Of a stretch of DNA of 64,000 nt, positions 33,224 through 41,980 are shown one piece after another. The stretch is from Dongia_B soli (GTDB lineage Bacteria > Pseudomonadota > Alphaproteobacteria > Dongiales > Dongiaceae). The stretch lies in the NCBI RefSeq assembly GCF_034044715.1, contig NZ_JAXCLW010000004.1, positions 358,182 to 422,181 of the forward strand. Reading direction: 5' to 3'. The translations under genes and the position numbers were made by a program. Under the pieces are notes generated by a model. The model was not told the DNA's origin. It worked only from the letters and a program-made list of their open reading frames with translations, and searched no databases. Position 1 is the stretch's first letter; every line of letters starts with the position of its first letter.

Positions 33224-33813
33224 GTCTACACTCACCTTCTCATCGTCGACTCAACAGGGTCTTTGTGTTCGTCGCATAGATCGCGGATGCCTTGGCCCAC
33301 CATGCCCTTGATGTGCCTTCACCCATGTGTGGAGTGCGCGCGTTGCTCCATGAGACGTCCTTGGAACCGGCGTGCACATCACGGCGCCGGTGCCCAACTG
33401 GCCGCCCAACTATAACGTGACCCCCACGCATGTCATGCCGGTGACGGGGCTCACCCTTGAACGATATACCTCGGTATAGTCAAGTTGTCCCTTCTGCCAA
33501 TGCGGCCCTTCCTAGAGTGGCGGCCTGAAGTGCTGACGCACGATATCATCCAGTGCGACGCGGGCCCACTATAGAGCTCAAGAAGAAGCAACCCATTCTG
33601 CTTACGAGGCCTGAAGCGTTACGATGATCTACGCTCGCCTATCGAACGGAGGATGCACTCGCATTTTTGGAGGCGTTCATGGTGACAATCCGATCCACTT
33701 CCTCACTCGCGCAGGCAGGCGTCTCGCGCCGAATAGCACCGAAGTCAGCAGGTTCTGCGAAGAACCTCAATCAGGAATGCTTAATCGAACGGACGCGGAT
33801 TTCCCGTCGATAG
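33224..33813. other. Gene-poor stretch with possible coding debris
   Basis: No intact gene is supported in about 590 bp. A short frame at 33352-33479 (VHITAPVPNWPPNYNVTPTH) reads like protein but has a stop just before it and no start, so it may be a fragment of a lost phage or accessory gene. No tRNA or attachment-site repeat was found. Confidence 0.4.
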
Positions 33814-33894
33814 ATGCCCGCCGCTGGCCAAGAACCGAAGATGCTCAAGAAACTGGAAGGCGTGATTGCCGCGGAGAAGAAGGCAGCAGAGTAG
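33814..33894 (+). CDS. Very small ORF, possible fragment
   Basis: A 26-codon frame (MPAAGQEPKMLKKLEGVIAA, then EKKAAE and stop), rich in Lys, Glu and Ala and helical in character. It ends 27 bp before the next small gene, on the same strand. It may be the remaining C-terminus of a longer gene whose 5' part is lost, or a genuine small phage-type gene. No family is recognised. Confidence 0.3.
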   Translation: MPAAGQEPKMLKKLEGVIAAEKKAAE

Positions 33895-33921
33895 GCCGCG
33901 CTATAGCGGCAAGGAGGAGCT

Positions 33922-34071
33922 ATGTTCCCGGAGATGGACGACCAGAACGATTTCTGGATCTTCGACCCCAAGTCCGACCACGACGACCGCTTCGCGTACT
34001 TCCGGGGCGCCGCGTTCGCGGCCGTGCTGAGCCTGCCTATCTGGTGTCTCGTTGCGTGGCTGGTGCTGTGA
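33922..34071 (+). CDS. Small membrane protein, phage-like
   Basis: A 49-residue protein: a polar, acidic first half (FPEMDDQNDFWIFDPKSDHD) and a hydrophobic C-terminal segment (AAFAAVLSLPIWCLVAWLVL), giving a single-pass membrane protein. A near-perfect ribosome site, AAGGAGG, lies seven bases upstream of the ATG, stronger than most in the window. The next gene starts seven bases after its stop, so the pair is translationally linked. Small tandem genes with strong ribosome sites are typical of phage regions. Function unknown. Confidence 0.6.
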   Translation: MFPEMDDQNDFWIFDPKSDHDDRFAYFRGAAFAAVLSLPIWCLVAWLVL

Positions 34072-34078
34072 GGGCGCG

Positions 34079-34354
34079 ATGATCCGCTACGTCCCTATAA
34101 CTGTCCGCCGCCGGAAATACATGGTGCCGGAATGGACGGTCACCCGGCTCGATCGCGCCTGTGGCTGTAGGCCGGTGGCGGTGGACGGGCGGCGTCTCGG
34201 CATCGCGAGGGCTGTGGCCGCGATGAATGACGGTGGACTGATGAACAGCTACAGGCGCGGGGACGGGTGGACGTTCCGCGTGGGGCAGAAGGTCCCAATG
34301 ATCGCCCCTCCTCCAGGACAGGACCAAGCCGACGCAAGCCCTAGAAAGACCTGA
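34079..34354 (+). CDS. Hypothetical small protein, phage-like
   Basis: A 91-residue basic protein with no recognised family. It contains YVPITVRRRKYMVPEWTV and GWTFRVGQKVPMIAPPPGQ, and a CGC triplet near residue 30. It has no signal peptide or membrane segment. It follows the small membrane protein by seven bases on the same strand. With that gene it probably represents a remnant of an integrated phage or a similar mobile region. Confidence 0.5.
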   Translation: MIRYVPITVRRRKYMVPEWTVTRLDRACGCRPVAVDGRRLGIARAVAAMNDGGLMNSYRRGDGWTFRVGQKVPMIAPPPGQDQADASPRKT

Positions 34355-34445
34355 CAATTGCGCTTTCGTCGTTGACCTTTCTAACGGTCGAGTTGGACGC
34401 CTGCGCTCGTAACGCCGCCTGACAGTACTTTTAGCGCCCAACGAA

Positions 34446-34883
34446 ATGCGACGAGAGTCGCGCTACTTGAGAGGCCTCGTCTTGATATACATTCAAAGTG
34501 TCACAGAATCAGCGCCCATGCCATCAGTGCCCATGCCAGCGCCACAAGCTCGGGGCGGTCTCCCGCCCGGCGCTACGCGCCGTGTTTTGGAATATGTGGA
34601 GACGCACCTAAGCGAGAAAATCGATCTCGCGGTGCTGGCTGGAGTGGCAGGTTTCTCGGTTTTTCATTTCGCGCGAGAATTCAAGCAAACGGCGGGTGTC
34701 ACACCGCACTTTTATCTCTTACAGAAGCGTGTCCAACGAGCCAAAGAAATGTTGACCCGCACCGATCTTTCACTGTCCGAGATCGCACTCGCCGCAGGTT
34801 TCGCTGACCAAAGCCATTTGGCACGTCATTTTCGTCGAATAGTCGGATCGACTCCCAGAGAATTTCGATGGTCACGTCGGTAG
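34446..34883 (+). CDS. AraC family regulator, DNA-binding domain only
   Basis: A 145-residue protein that is almost entirely an AraC/XylS DNA-binding domain. The first helix-turn-helix contains LAGVAGFSVFHFAREFKQTA, the second ALAAGFADQSHLARHFRRIV, followed by GSTPREFR. The N-terminal 40 residues are low-complexity (MPSVPMPAPQ) and carry no cupin sensor. Translation might start at 34518. Stand-alone AraC domains of this MarA/SoxS-like size act without ligand and are controlled by their own level. No obvious target gene lies beside it. Confidence 0.78.
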   Translation: MRRESRYLRGLVLIYIQSVTESAPMPSVPMPAPQARGGLPPGATRRVLEYVETHLSEKIDLAVLAGVAGFSVFHFAREFKQTAGVTPHFYLLQKRVQRAKEMLTRTDLSLSEIALAAGFADQSHLARHFRRIVGSTPREFRWSRR

Positions 34884-35103
34884 CGGCAATGCCGTACAGC
34901 GTCTACTGATGGCAGTTAGTCCTCTTTGTTCTACGGAATTTCTGCAATTTCCATCGGGCACCTTTTGGATGACCATCACCCTTGAGAGCGTTCTTACTAG
35001 GCTCTGAATCGCTTTTGATGCAACTTATGGTTCACGCAGCACTGAGAAGGCGGGCTCGCAGCGGATCGAGTTTGGCGCGGCCGCACATCTGCCCTTGGCC
35101 TTC

Positions 35104-35365
35104 CGCCACGGTCACGATTGACACCGATCTCAAGATGCTGAGTTATAAGGTGGAGTACACGGGTCTGTCGTCCGGCAACGGCAGGACATTTCCATGGCCC
35201 CGCTGCTGTGGGCAAGAACGCAGCGGTGCTCATCCCGATAATGGCGCCGCTTGGCAGTCCGATCAACTGTATGGCCAAGCTTACCGATGCTGAGATCGCC
35301 GATTTTGCGGCCGGGAGCGTCTACGTCAATATCCATACCGAGAAAACCCGGACGGGGAAATCCGC
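35104..35365 (+). pseudogene. CHRD-domain protein, decayed copy 1
   Basis: Pieces of a CHRD domain (secreted beta-rich domain) occur in two frames. ATVTIDTDLKMLSYKVEYTG leads into a shift, then HFHGPAAVGKNAAVLIPIMA and AKLTDAEIADFAAGSVYVN continue in another frame, and a missing base near 35346 disrupts the terminal NPDGEIRGQ. The signal peptide is absent. The gene cannot be functional. Its 3' 139 bp are almost identical, in inverted orientation, to the second copy near 40.9 kb. Confidence 0.85.
35226..35364 (+). repeat. Inverted repeat arm 1 (CHRD segment)
   Basis: By eye, these 139 bp match the reverse complement of 40801-40940 with five substitutions and one single-base indel, about 96 percent identity. 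The two arms face each other across about 5.4 kb that contains the peptide-binding protein, peptidase, LysR and EamA genes. Confidence 0.9.
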
Positions 35366-35501
35366 GGCCAGAAGCCTGACCGACCGGCGGCGGTGTTCGC
35401 GCGCCTGCGCCTCCGGGCGGCGTCTCCTGCGCTGCTTTACCGGTCAGAATATTCGTGTCGATGGCGATATCACGCGCGCCTCTGAATTATGGAAGTGAAA
35501 A

Positions 35502-35531
35502 ACCTGCCGGTCGAATTCTCGACCGGCAGGT
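35502..35531 (-). terminator. Rho-independent terminator of the peptide-binding protein gene
   Basis: A perfect 13-bp stem (ACCTGCCGGTCGA ... TCGACCGGCAGGT) with a four-base loop lies 28 bp beyond the stop of the minus-strand gene. It is followed on that strand by a T-run (TTTTTCAC). This is a textbook intrinsic terminator for leftward transcription. Confidence 0.9.
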
Positions 35532-35558
35532 GCTGCGCTTGGAGAGCAGCAGTGCGAC

Positions 35559-37143
35559 TCAGCTATCCAGCCAGACCAGTTCTGGAATGTGGCCGTTAAA
35601 CAAATCGTTGATGCCGCCTATCTGGTAGCCTTTGACTTTGCCGCTATGCGCTTCGAGGACATGCGCAAATACCGGTATCACGGCGCCGCCATTCTCATGC
35701 AGCAGTCTCTGCGCCTCCCATAGATAATGTTTGCGCTTGGCATCATCGAGTTCGGCGGAGGCATCGGTTAGCAACTTGTCGAATGCCTGGTCCTTCCACG
35801 CGGTTTCGTTCCAGGTCGCGTCGGATTTGTAGGCGATTGAAAGCATCTGGAGCGCACTCGATCGGCCGGCCCAATATGACTCGCAAAATGGCCGCTTCAG
35901 CCAGGCATTCGACCAGAATCCATCGATCGGCTCCCGCTTCAAAGCCATGTCCAAGCCGGCTTTCGCAGCGGAAGCCTGGTAGATCTCCGCGGCACTGACC
36001 GCACCTTCATAAGCGGCATCGGAGGCTGTCAATTCGATTGGGGAAGAGCCTAGATTCGCCTTTTTGAGATGGAATTTCGCTCGGTCGAGATCATAGGCGA
36101 TCTGCGGCAGCTCGCTGTTGTAATTCGGGTCATTCTCCGGAACCGGATGATCGTTGCCTACGGTCCCATAATTGTTGAACAGGGTCTTGAGCAGGGCCTT
36201 CCGATCGATCGCATATTTCAAGGCCAAGCGGAAATCGGGGTTGTCGAACGGCGCCGCATCCATCCTCGCCGCCATGATGGCATGCCAGCCGGTCGGCGCC
36301 TTTTCCACTTTCAATCCGCTTCCGCTGTTCAGCAGCTCGACGCTGGTTTTGCCGACGCGATTAATGATATCGACCTGGCCCGCAACGAGCGCATTCATTC
36401 GAACGGCCGTGTCGTTGATCACCGTCGTCTCGACCACGTCGACAAAGCCGCCGTCGGTGCGCCAGTAATCGGCATTGCGCACCGTGCGCGCCCGGATGCC
36501 GGGGGTAAAGCTGTCATATTTGAAAGCACCGGTTCCAATAGGCTTCGACCAGTCCTTGAAGCCATCCGCCACCACTCGCATATGGAAGTCGCCCAGGACA
36601 TAAATGAATTCCGCATCCGGCCGCGACAGCTTTACGGATATTTGATGGTCGCTGAGTTTCGTGATGTCCTGCACATGCTTCATTTGCCCGACCATCGCCG
36701 AGGTGGATTTGCCGCGGTGGAGATTGAGCGAATAGATGATATCATCGGGGGTCAGGGACCTGCCGTCATGGAAGGTGATGCCGCTTCGAATGTTCATAAT
36801 CCATTCGCTGGCGCCGGGTTTCACTTCCCAGCTTTCGATGAGATCGGGCTGCGGCCGCCGCTCACGGTCGAAGCGGACGAAGCCATTGAAGACTTGGGCG
36901 CCCAGGGTAATCATGACGAGCTCGTTATAGGTTCTGGGATCCCAGCTATCGGTCGTGCTGCCGCCCGCGAGCCCCAGACGCAGCGTGCCGCCCTTCTTCG
37001 GCGTCTCCCCCCCGTGCCGGGCTTACGTCTAGGAAAGACGATGCCGCTGACAACGCGCCGATGGCGGCGGCAGCGCTGAGGAAATCCCGCCGCGATAACT
37101 GTCCCAGGCGAAAGGCTTCGCTCAGCTTCGGCCAAGTATTCAT
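35559..37143 (-). pseudogene. Tat-exported peptide ABC binding protein (SBP family 5), frameshifted at a G-run
   Basis: The gene spans about 528 codons in two frames. From the ATG at 37143 it reads a Tat signal (LSRRDFLSAAAAIGALSAAS ending SPARGG). Within a run of seven G residues on the coding strand (37007-37013) the frame is lost. One extra base would continue directly into ETPKKGGTLRLGLAGGSTTD and the full family-5 domain (QPDLIESWEVKPG, RPDAEFIYVLGD, MNALVAGQVDIINRVG). The rest to the stop at 35559 is intact. Either the gene is newly inactivated, or the homopolymer varies in length, or the base was lost in sequencing. Dipeptide/oligopeptide permease genes are absent nearby, so it would be an orphan receptor. 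A strong terminator follows. Confidence 0.85.
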
Positions 37144-37224
37144 GATGATCCCTCCCGGATGCTTGGGTACGACTGGCTGTTTGATGTCTTTATTCTTGCC
37201 GGTCGGATGGCTTGTGTTAGTTCT

Positions 37225-38556
37225 CTATAATTCCCGGCCCATAAGAGTCTCGTCGTAGGGGAAAGTGGAGAGAAGCTGGAAGCCCGTTTCCGTTACCAAG
37301 ACCTGCTGTTCCAGTTTCACGCCTTCCAGCCCATTCTCTTCGGCCACATAGCTTTCGCAGCAGATCGTCATGCCGGGGGCCAGCACGCCATCTGTGCCTT
37401 TCGTTTCGAAATGGCCTCGTCCGACGATGGTCGGCCATTGGCCATAGAGGCCAACGCCATGCCATGTCATGGGAATGGCCAAAGCGCGGTATTTCTCCGG
37501 CAGGAGAAAAGCCTTCTCCGACATCTCGCGGAAGGTCGCGCCGGGCCGAATGAGATCCAGATTGTGTTCCAACTGCTCCCAGGCATAGCGGTAAAGCTGC
37601 CGCTGCGTACCTGAGGGGTGGCCGGGCGGACACAGGAAGGTTCGGCTAATATCGGCGTCATATCCGAAGACGCCGATCATATCCGTATCGAGCGCAACGA
37701 GATCGCCCGGCCGCACCAGCCGGTCTGTGGCCTCCTGATACCAGGGATTCGTGCGGCCGCCCGATGACAGCAGGCGGGTATCCATGTATTCGCCACCCAT
37801 CTCGACATTGGTCCGCTCGAGGATCGACCAAAGCTCGATCTCGCTTTTGCCCGGCTCCAGCGCCGTCTGAAGCCTGTAGATGGCTGCTTCGGCAACCGAG
37901 ACGGAGGCCGACATGCAGGCAACTTCCTCTGCCGACTTGATCGACTGCGCGCGCGCCATAATGCGCTGCGCCGGGACAAGGGTAATGCCAAGGTCTTCCA
38001 GCATCTTGGCGGAAAAGTGGTCGACATGACGATCGATCGCCAGCCGCATCACATCGCCGGTCGCGCGCAGCAGCTCGGCGATTTCATTGGCCCACAGCCG
38101 GACCTTCCGCTCGTCATGCAAATCGGCGCTTTCGGCGATGCCGGCCCAAAAGCGGGACGTCGCCGACCGGACCTCACGAACCGTCTCCAGTCCGGTTGCC
38201 AGATGTTCCGATCCCGCATATTCGAACAGCGTCACCTTGCCATGGGCGGGAATGAAGGCTGTCCGGAAGCTGCTATGCAAGGACCAGGGCTGCATGTTGC
38301 GGACACCGGAGGCATAACGTGCATTCACGGGATCGGACAGCAAAGCGGCGGCAATGTCCGCGCGCTGCAACTCGGCTTGAAGCCTGCCAAGACGGTAGGC
38401 GCGTAATGCAATCATATCGATTTGTCCGGCGCCGTGATCCGAAACAGTGCGGCCAAGTGAGCTGCGCGCAAGATCGGTCTGACAGTAGCGGTCTGAGCCG
38501 CGCGAAGGGTCGGGTGATGAGTGTGATTCCGAATGTGATTCCAGGGCGGCCATCAT
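37225..38556 (-). CDS. M24 family metallopeptidase, Xaa-Pro aminopeptidase/creatinase-like
   Basis: A 443-residue protein with the two-domain pita-bread layout. An N-terminal creatinase-like domain (about residues 50-200) is followed by the catalytic domain. Candidate metal ligands are visible in VALDTDMIGVFGYDADISRT (two Asp), in MTWHGVGLYGQWP (His) and in ICCESYVAEEN and GVKLEQQVLVT (two Glu). It probably cleaves a small peptide or an amidino/N-carboxyalkyl compound; prolidase and creatinase-type reactions are both possible. It precedes the peptide-binding protein gene on the same strand by 81 bp, suggesting import and hydrolysis of the same compound. The first ~45 residues are poorly conserved, so the start could be further in. 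Confidence 0.87.
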   Translation of the reverse strand: MMAALESHSESHSSPDPSRGSDRYCQTDLARSSLGRTVSDHGAGQIDMIALRAYRLGRLQAELQRADIAAALLSDPVNARYASGVRNMQPWSLHSSFRTAFIPAHGKVTLFEYAGSEHLATGLETVREVRSATSRFWAGIAESADLHDERKVRLWANEIAELLRATGDVMRLAIDRHVDHFSAKMLEDLGITLVPAQRIMARAQSIKSAEEVACMSASVSVAEAAIYRLQTALEPGKSEIELWSILERTNVEMGGEYMDTRLLSSGGRTNPWYQEATDRLVRPGDLVALDTDMIGVFGYDADISRTFLCPPGHPSGTQRQLYRYAWEQLEHNLDLIRPGATFREMSEKAFLLPEKYRALAIPMTWHGVGLYGQWPTIVGRGHFETKGTDGVLAPGMTICCESYVAEENGLEGVKLEQQVLVTETGFQLLSTFPYDETLMGREL

Positions 38557-38643
38557 TTTCTCCGCATATCGACGAATCGACCCTAGGCAAACACCGTCTT
38601 CCGAGCTAGGAGTTCAAGGTAATCCGACCGATAAGCCAGGCTT

Positions 38644-39573
38644 ATGAGAGATCTACGCAGCACGACCTCCTATTTTGCCGAGCTGATAGCCTTCGAAACG
38701 GCGGCGCGCCTCGGCAGCTTTACAAGGGCTGCCGACGAGTTAGATGTCAGCCAGCCGGCGATCAGCCTTCGTATCCGTGCCCTTGAGAAGCGATTGGCGA
38801 CCAGCCTCTTCGCCCGCGAAGGGCGTGGCGTGACGCTGACCTCGGATGGGCTGCGCTTATGGCAGGAGGTCAAATGCGGCTTCGATCGCATTGAGGAGGG
38901 CGTTGCCGCGGTGGAGCGTCGGCAGGGACTGCGCAATACGGTGACGATCGTCGTCTCCAGTGCGTTTGCCAGCTACTGGCTGCTGCCACGTATCCGCCGT
39001 TTCCAGGAAGCCCATCCGACGATCGAACTACGCGTCCTGACATCGGATCGACCGCTGGACCTTGTCGCCGAGCAGATACCGCTTGCCATCCGGCATGGCG
39101 ATGGTACCTGGCCGGAATACAATTCCTGGCTCTTGGCGCGGGAGGCGGTGTTTCCCGTCTGCGCGCCGCGCTATTTGAAGGCCCACGGGTCCATCGTTGC
39201 GGCAAGCGAGCTCACAAAGCACCGTCTCATCGATTTTCACGAACGCCATCGGCGTCACGTCACCTGGGATGACTGGTTTCGTGAAGTACATATTCGTATC
39301 GGCCGCGGCGTAAACCGCCTGGACTTCAGCGACTACGCACTTGTGCTCAAGGCGGCGCTGGCGGGCGAAGGTGTGGCTTTAGGCTGGGAACATCTGGTGA
39401 CCGATTTGTTGGCGGAAGGGCATCTGGTAGCGCCACGGGTGCAGGTCATGACGACCGGGCGTTCATACTGGCTGGTCGCCCCCAAGGTTATGCCGGAAAC
39501 CAAGGGCGTCTTGCGGCTGCGCGACTGGTTGCTCGCGGAGGTCAAGCGATCGGTGAAAAACATCTCCCGGTAA
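38644..39573 (+). CDS. LysR family regulator, GcvA-like
   Basis: A 309-residue LysR-type regulator. The N-terminal helix-turn-helix is in LGSFTRAADELDVSQPAISL, followed by RIRALEKRLATSLFAREGRG. The effector-binding domain follows (VTIVVSSAFASYWLLPRIRR, DLVAEQIPLAIRHGDG), with the GcvA-subgroup tail GEGVALGWEHLV. It is divergent, across 87 bp, from the M24 peptidase gene and probably controls the peptidase/binding-protein pair. It converges with the EamA gene. Confidence 0.92.
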   Translation: MRDLRSTTSYFAELIAFETAARLGSFTRAADELDVSQPAISLRIRALEKRLATSLFAREGRGVTLTSDGLRLWQEVKCGFDRIEEGVAAVERRQGLRNTVTIVVSSAFASYWLLPRIRRFQEAHPTIELRVLTSDRPLDLVAEQIPLAIRHGDGTWPEYNSWLLAREAVFPVCAPRYLKAHGSIVAASELTKHRLIDFHERHRRHVTWDDWFREVHIRIGRGVNRLDFSDYALVLKAALAGEGVALGWEHLVTDLLAEGHLVAPRVQVMTTGRSYWLVAPKVMPETKGVLRLRDWLLAEVKRSVKNISR

Positions 39574-39574
39574 C

Positions 39575-39602
39575 TCGCCTCCATCTCGTTGGACGGAGGC
39601 GA
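39575..39602. terminator. Convergent hairpin between the LysR and EamA genes
   Basis: An 8-bp perfect stem (TCGCCTCC ... GGAGGCGA, 12-base loop) lies directly after the LysR stop and ten bases from the EamA stop. It has no strong T-run on either side, so it is a modest bidirectional terminator candidate. Confidence 0.5.
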
Positions 39603-39612
39603 ACAACCGGCA

Positions 39613-40572
39613 TCAAACCTGCTTTTTGGGTTTCATGAAAACGACGATCAGGGCAAGCATCGTGGCGGAGAGCGAGATGAAGACATCTCCGGTGACCGAT
39701 TCGCCCAGGAGAAGCGCACCGCTAATGACGCCGACAGCCGGAATGGCGACAATGCCTAGACCGGCGATGGCGGTGGGAAACATGGTGACCACCCGAAGCC
39801 ATGCCCACTGGCAGAAGATCATCGCCGCTGTGCTGGTATAAGCGGTGGCCAACCAGGCCTCACTGCTCACGGCGCGTAAATCGAGTGACCGGTCCGAGAT
39901 CAAGGCACCGATCAGGACCGGCAGGCCGCCCAGGACCAATTGCCAGCCTGTCAGCAGGGCGGTCGAGGAGGTCCATCGGTAGTACTTGAACAGCACCGTG
40001 CCGAGGGCCCAGGAGATGGCCGCCGCCAACATCAAGACGATGCCGATCGGGTGCGCCATGATCTCGGAAAATTGCGGTCCCACCATCGCGCCAAGGGCGA
40101 TCAACCCCAGCAGAAGGCTGATCGTTGTCGCTACGGTCAGTTTCTCGCCGAGAACCGGGATCGAGAGCAAAGCCGCCCATAGCGGCATAGTCAATGCAAG
40201 GATTGAGGCCCGCCCCGAAGGCAAGAAAAAGAGGCCGAAAGCCGAACAGAGCTGCCAGGCAATGACGTTGAAGAGCGTCACGAGGAGGATTGGCCAGATC
40301 TCCCGTCTCGCGATCCGCAGGGACGCCCCCCTCAATACGCAAAGAAGCAACAGTCCAAATCCGCCGACTAGCAGGGAGATCGCTCGGAAGGTCCAGACGG
40401 GAATCTCCGTAACGGCAATCTTCGTGATCGGCCAATTGATGCCCCAGAGCAAGGTGACGAGGCAAAGCACGACGATCCCACTGGTGTGCGACAGAGACCG
40501 TTGCTTTTTTTGACGCTTCGGGGCGGCGGCAGCTGGCGCGGAAAGTCCAGGCTCTGCATCGAAGGCACTCAT
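39613..40572 (-). CDS. EamA/DMT family transporter
   Basis: A 319-residue drug/metabolite transporter with ten membrane segments in two EamA repeats. The first repeat begins GIVVLCLVTLLWGINWPITK, and the end of the second contains VTMFPTAIAGLGIVAIPAVG and SGALLLGESVTGDVFIS. The first ~40 residues are a cytoplasmic, Lys-rich lead (AAAAPKRQKKQRS). The ATG at 40572 is preferred over a longer start at 40632. Such proteins export amino acids or other metabolites. It lies inside the segment bracketed by the inverted CHRD repeats. Confidence 0.9.
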   Translation of the reverse strand: MSAFDAEPGLSAPAAAAPKRQKKQRSLSHTSGIVVLCLVTLLWGINWPITKIAVTEIPVWTFRAISLLVGGFGLLLLCVLRGASLRIARREIWPILLVTLFNVIAWQLCSAFGLFFLPSGRASILALTMPLWAALLSIPVLGEKLTVATTISLLLGLIALGAMVGPQFSEIMAHPIGIVLMLAAAISWALGTVLFKYYRWTSSTALLTGWQLVLGGLPVLIGALISDRSLDLRAVSSEAWLATAYTSTAAMIFCQWAWLRVVTMFPTAIAGLGIVAIPAVGVISGALLLGESVTGDVFISLSATMLALIVVFMKPKKQV

Positions 40573-40736
40573 GATGTCTTGTCCCGGACTATTGAAATTC
40601 AGCCTAGCCGAATTGGCCTGCAGCCGGACCAAGTTAATCGCAACGTGTTGGGCAAGGTAGCGAGCCAGCTTAACGGGTCCTATAACCTGATCTTATGACT
40701 CGGGACGCTCGCGTTTTATCTCAACCAAAGGCGTGG

Positions 40737-41096
40737 TTAAATCCAATACAAAGCCAGCGTCAGGGAAAGCGAGACGCGCGGCCCTGGTGACTGTAAGAGG
40801 CGGATTTCCCCGTCCGGGTTTTTCTCGGTATGGATATTGACGTAGACGCTCCCGGCCGCAAAGTCGGCGATCTCAGCATCGGTAAGCTTGGCCATACCCT
40901 TGATCGGGCTGCCAAGCGGCCCCATTATCGGGATGAGCACCCGTGGCCGTGGCGGTTCCGGTGCCTGCGGTCTTGTTTGGCGGCACTTGGACACACCGCT
41001 GAGAGCCGCATGGTAGGTAATGGTTTCAGCCCCCGCCGCAGCAGGCATCAACAAGGTGGCAAATGCGGTTAGGCCGAGAGCGGAGCGAAACATCAT
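40737..41096 (-). pseudogene. CHRD-domain protein, decayed copy 2
   Basis: The signal peptide is intact (MMFRSALGLTAFATLLMPAA, AGA) and the mature start TITYHAALSGVS is typical of CHRD proteins. A frame change follows, because the DNA still encodes VPPNKTAGTGTATAT in another frame. The central part of the domain is deleted and the sequence jumps to VLIPIMGPLGSPIKGMAKLT and VYVNIHTEKNPDGEIR. The C-terminus (QSPGPRVSLSLTLALY) is unrelated. An open frame remains but the domain is broken. The deleted middle is of the type still present in copy 1, so the copies decayed independently. Confidence 0.8.
40801..40940 (-). repeat. Inverted repeat arm 2 (CHRD segment)
   Basis: This 140-bp segment is the inverted partner of 35226-35364 (about 96 percent identical by eye). 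The high identity against otherwise different flanks indicates recent duplication or gene conversion, and it offers a substrate for inversion of the 5.4 kb between the arms. Confidence 0.9.
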
Positions 41097-41224
41097 CACA
41101 TCTCCCAGAAGACGATCTACGGCGGCGTCCTTGACGCCGCCGGGTCAAAGGACGTCCATTGGAGCGAGCCAACCGAATGCAGAAGACCGACCTTATCGAC
41201 GCCAAACGGACAATCCTTCGTGTT

Positions 41225-41980
41225 TCACGCCTCGTTGTTCCTATTCCCCGACAGCAATCCGTTGACTTCGGCCTGTGCCTCGGGGCTGACGGGAGTCTTG
41301 TTGGCAGCCGCGCTTAATGCCTTTTGCGCCGTGGGATCAGCCGCGGCCGCAGCGGCCTCAGCCTCGGCCTGAGCAGCTTGGGCCTCGGCAAGAGCGTCTT
41401 TCAGTGCCCGATTTTCCGGATCTGCAGCTAACGCATCTTCAGCGGCCGCGACATCTTCGGCGGCCCGTTGCGATGCTGGATCGGCTGCTATGGCTGCCCG
41501 GGCTGCGTCACCATAGGCGGCGACCCTGCCGACACGGGAATTCGGGGCGGCATTTGCCATAGCTGTCGCAGAAGCATGGGCGGCATTCAGACCACCCATC
41601 GCACTTGCTGTTTCCCCATGATTGGTCTTGGCGGCAGTATCGGATGCGTGGGCGTTGGCTTTCCCTTTCTCCACACCCCTGTCTGCCCTGTCGCCATGCC
41701 CCAGTGCGCCGTCATGGCGGCCACCGCCGTTGTCACCACCATTGCCGTTGCCGGCTCCGCCACCATCGCCGCCCCCATGGCCGCCACCGTTGCCGCCTCC
41801 ATGGCCGCCACCGCCATTTCCACCGCCGCCGCCACCGCCACCGCCACCGCCTCCCTTGGCAAAGGCTTTGTCGATGGAGAAGACATGATGGTTGTCAATG
41901 CTGACTGGCGCAGCCGCCAGCAGCCCGGCGGCAACTAGAAGCGTCAACGAGGATACGAAGGTCTTTGCCTGAATAAGCAT
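41225..41980 (-). CDS. Exported glycine-rich repeat protein
   Basis: A 251-residue protein. The signal peptide (LIQAKTFVSSLTLLVAAGLL, then AAAPVS) is followed by SIDKAFAKGG and a run of 12 Gly. A Gly/Asn/His/Asp low-complexity region then extends to about residue 95 (GGGHGGGNGGGHGGGDGGGA). The C-terminal half is Ala-rich and helical, with AAEDVAAAEDALAADPENRA and ALAEAQAAQAEAEAAAAAAD, likely a coiled coil. AGAGG precedes the ATG at 41980. The layout suggests a flexible extracellular or periplasmic linker protein, perhaps in surface attachment or matrix. No enzyme motif is present. Confidence 0.7.
   Translation of the reverse strand: MLIQAKTFVSSLTLLVAAGLLAAAPVSIDNHHVFSIDKAFAKGGGGGGGGGGGGNGGGGHGGGNGGGHGGGDGGGAGNGNGGDNGGGRHDGALGHGDRADRGVEKGKANAHASDTAAKTNHGETASAMGGLNAAHASATAMANAAPNSRVGRVAAYGDAARAAIAADPASQRAAEDVAAAEDALAADPENRALKDALAEAQAAQAEAEAAAAAADPTAQKALSAAANKTPVSPEAQAEVNGLLSGNRNNEA

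Noticed and set aside
41622..41888. Proline-rich plus-strand frame across the poly-Gly gene
   Set aside because: It is the complement of the glycine tract; the minus strand has a start, ribosome site and signal peptide.
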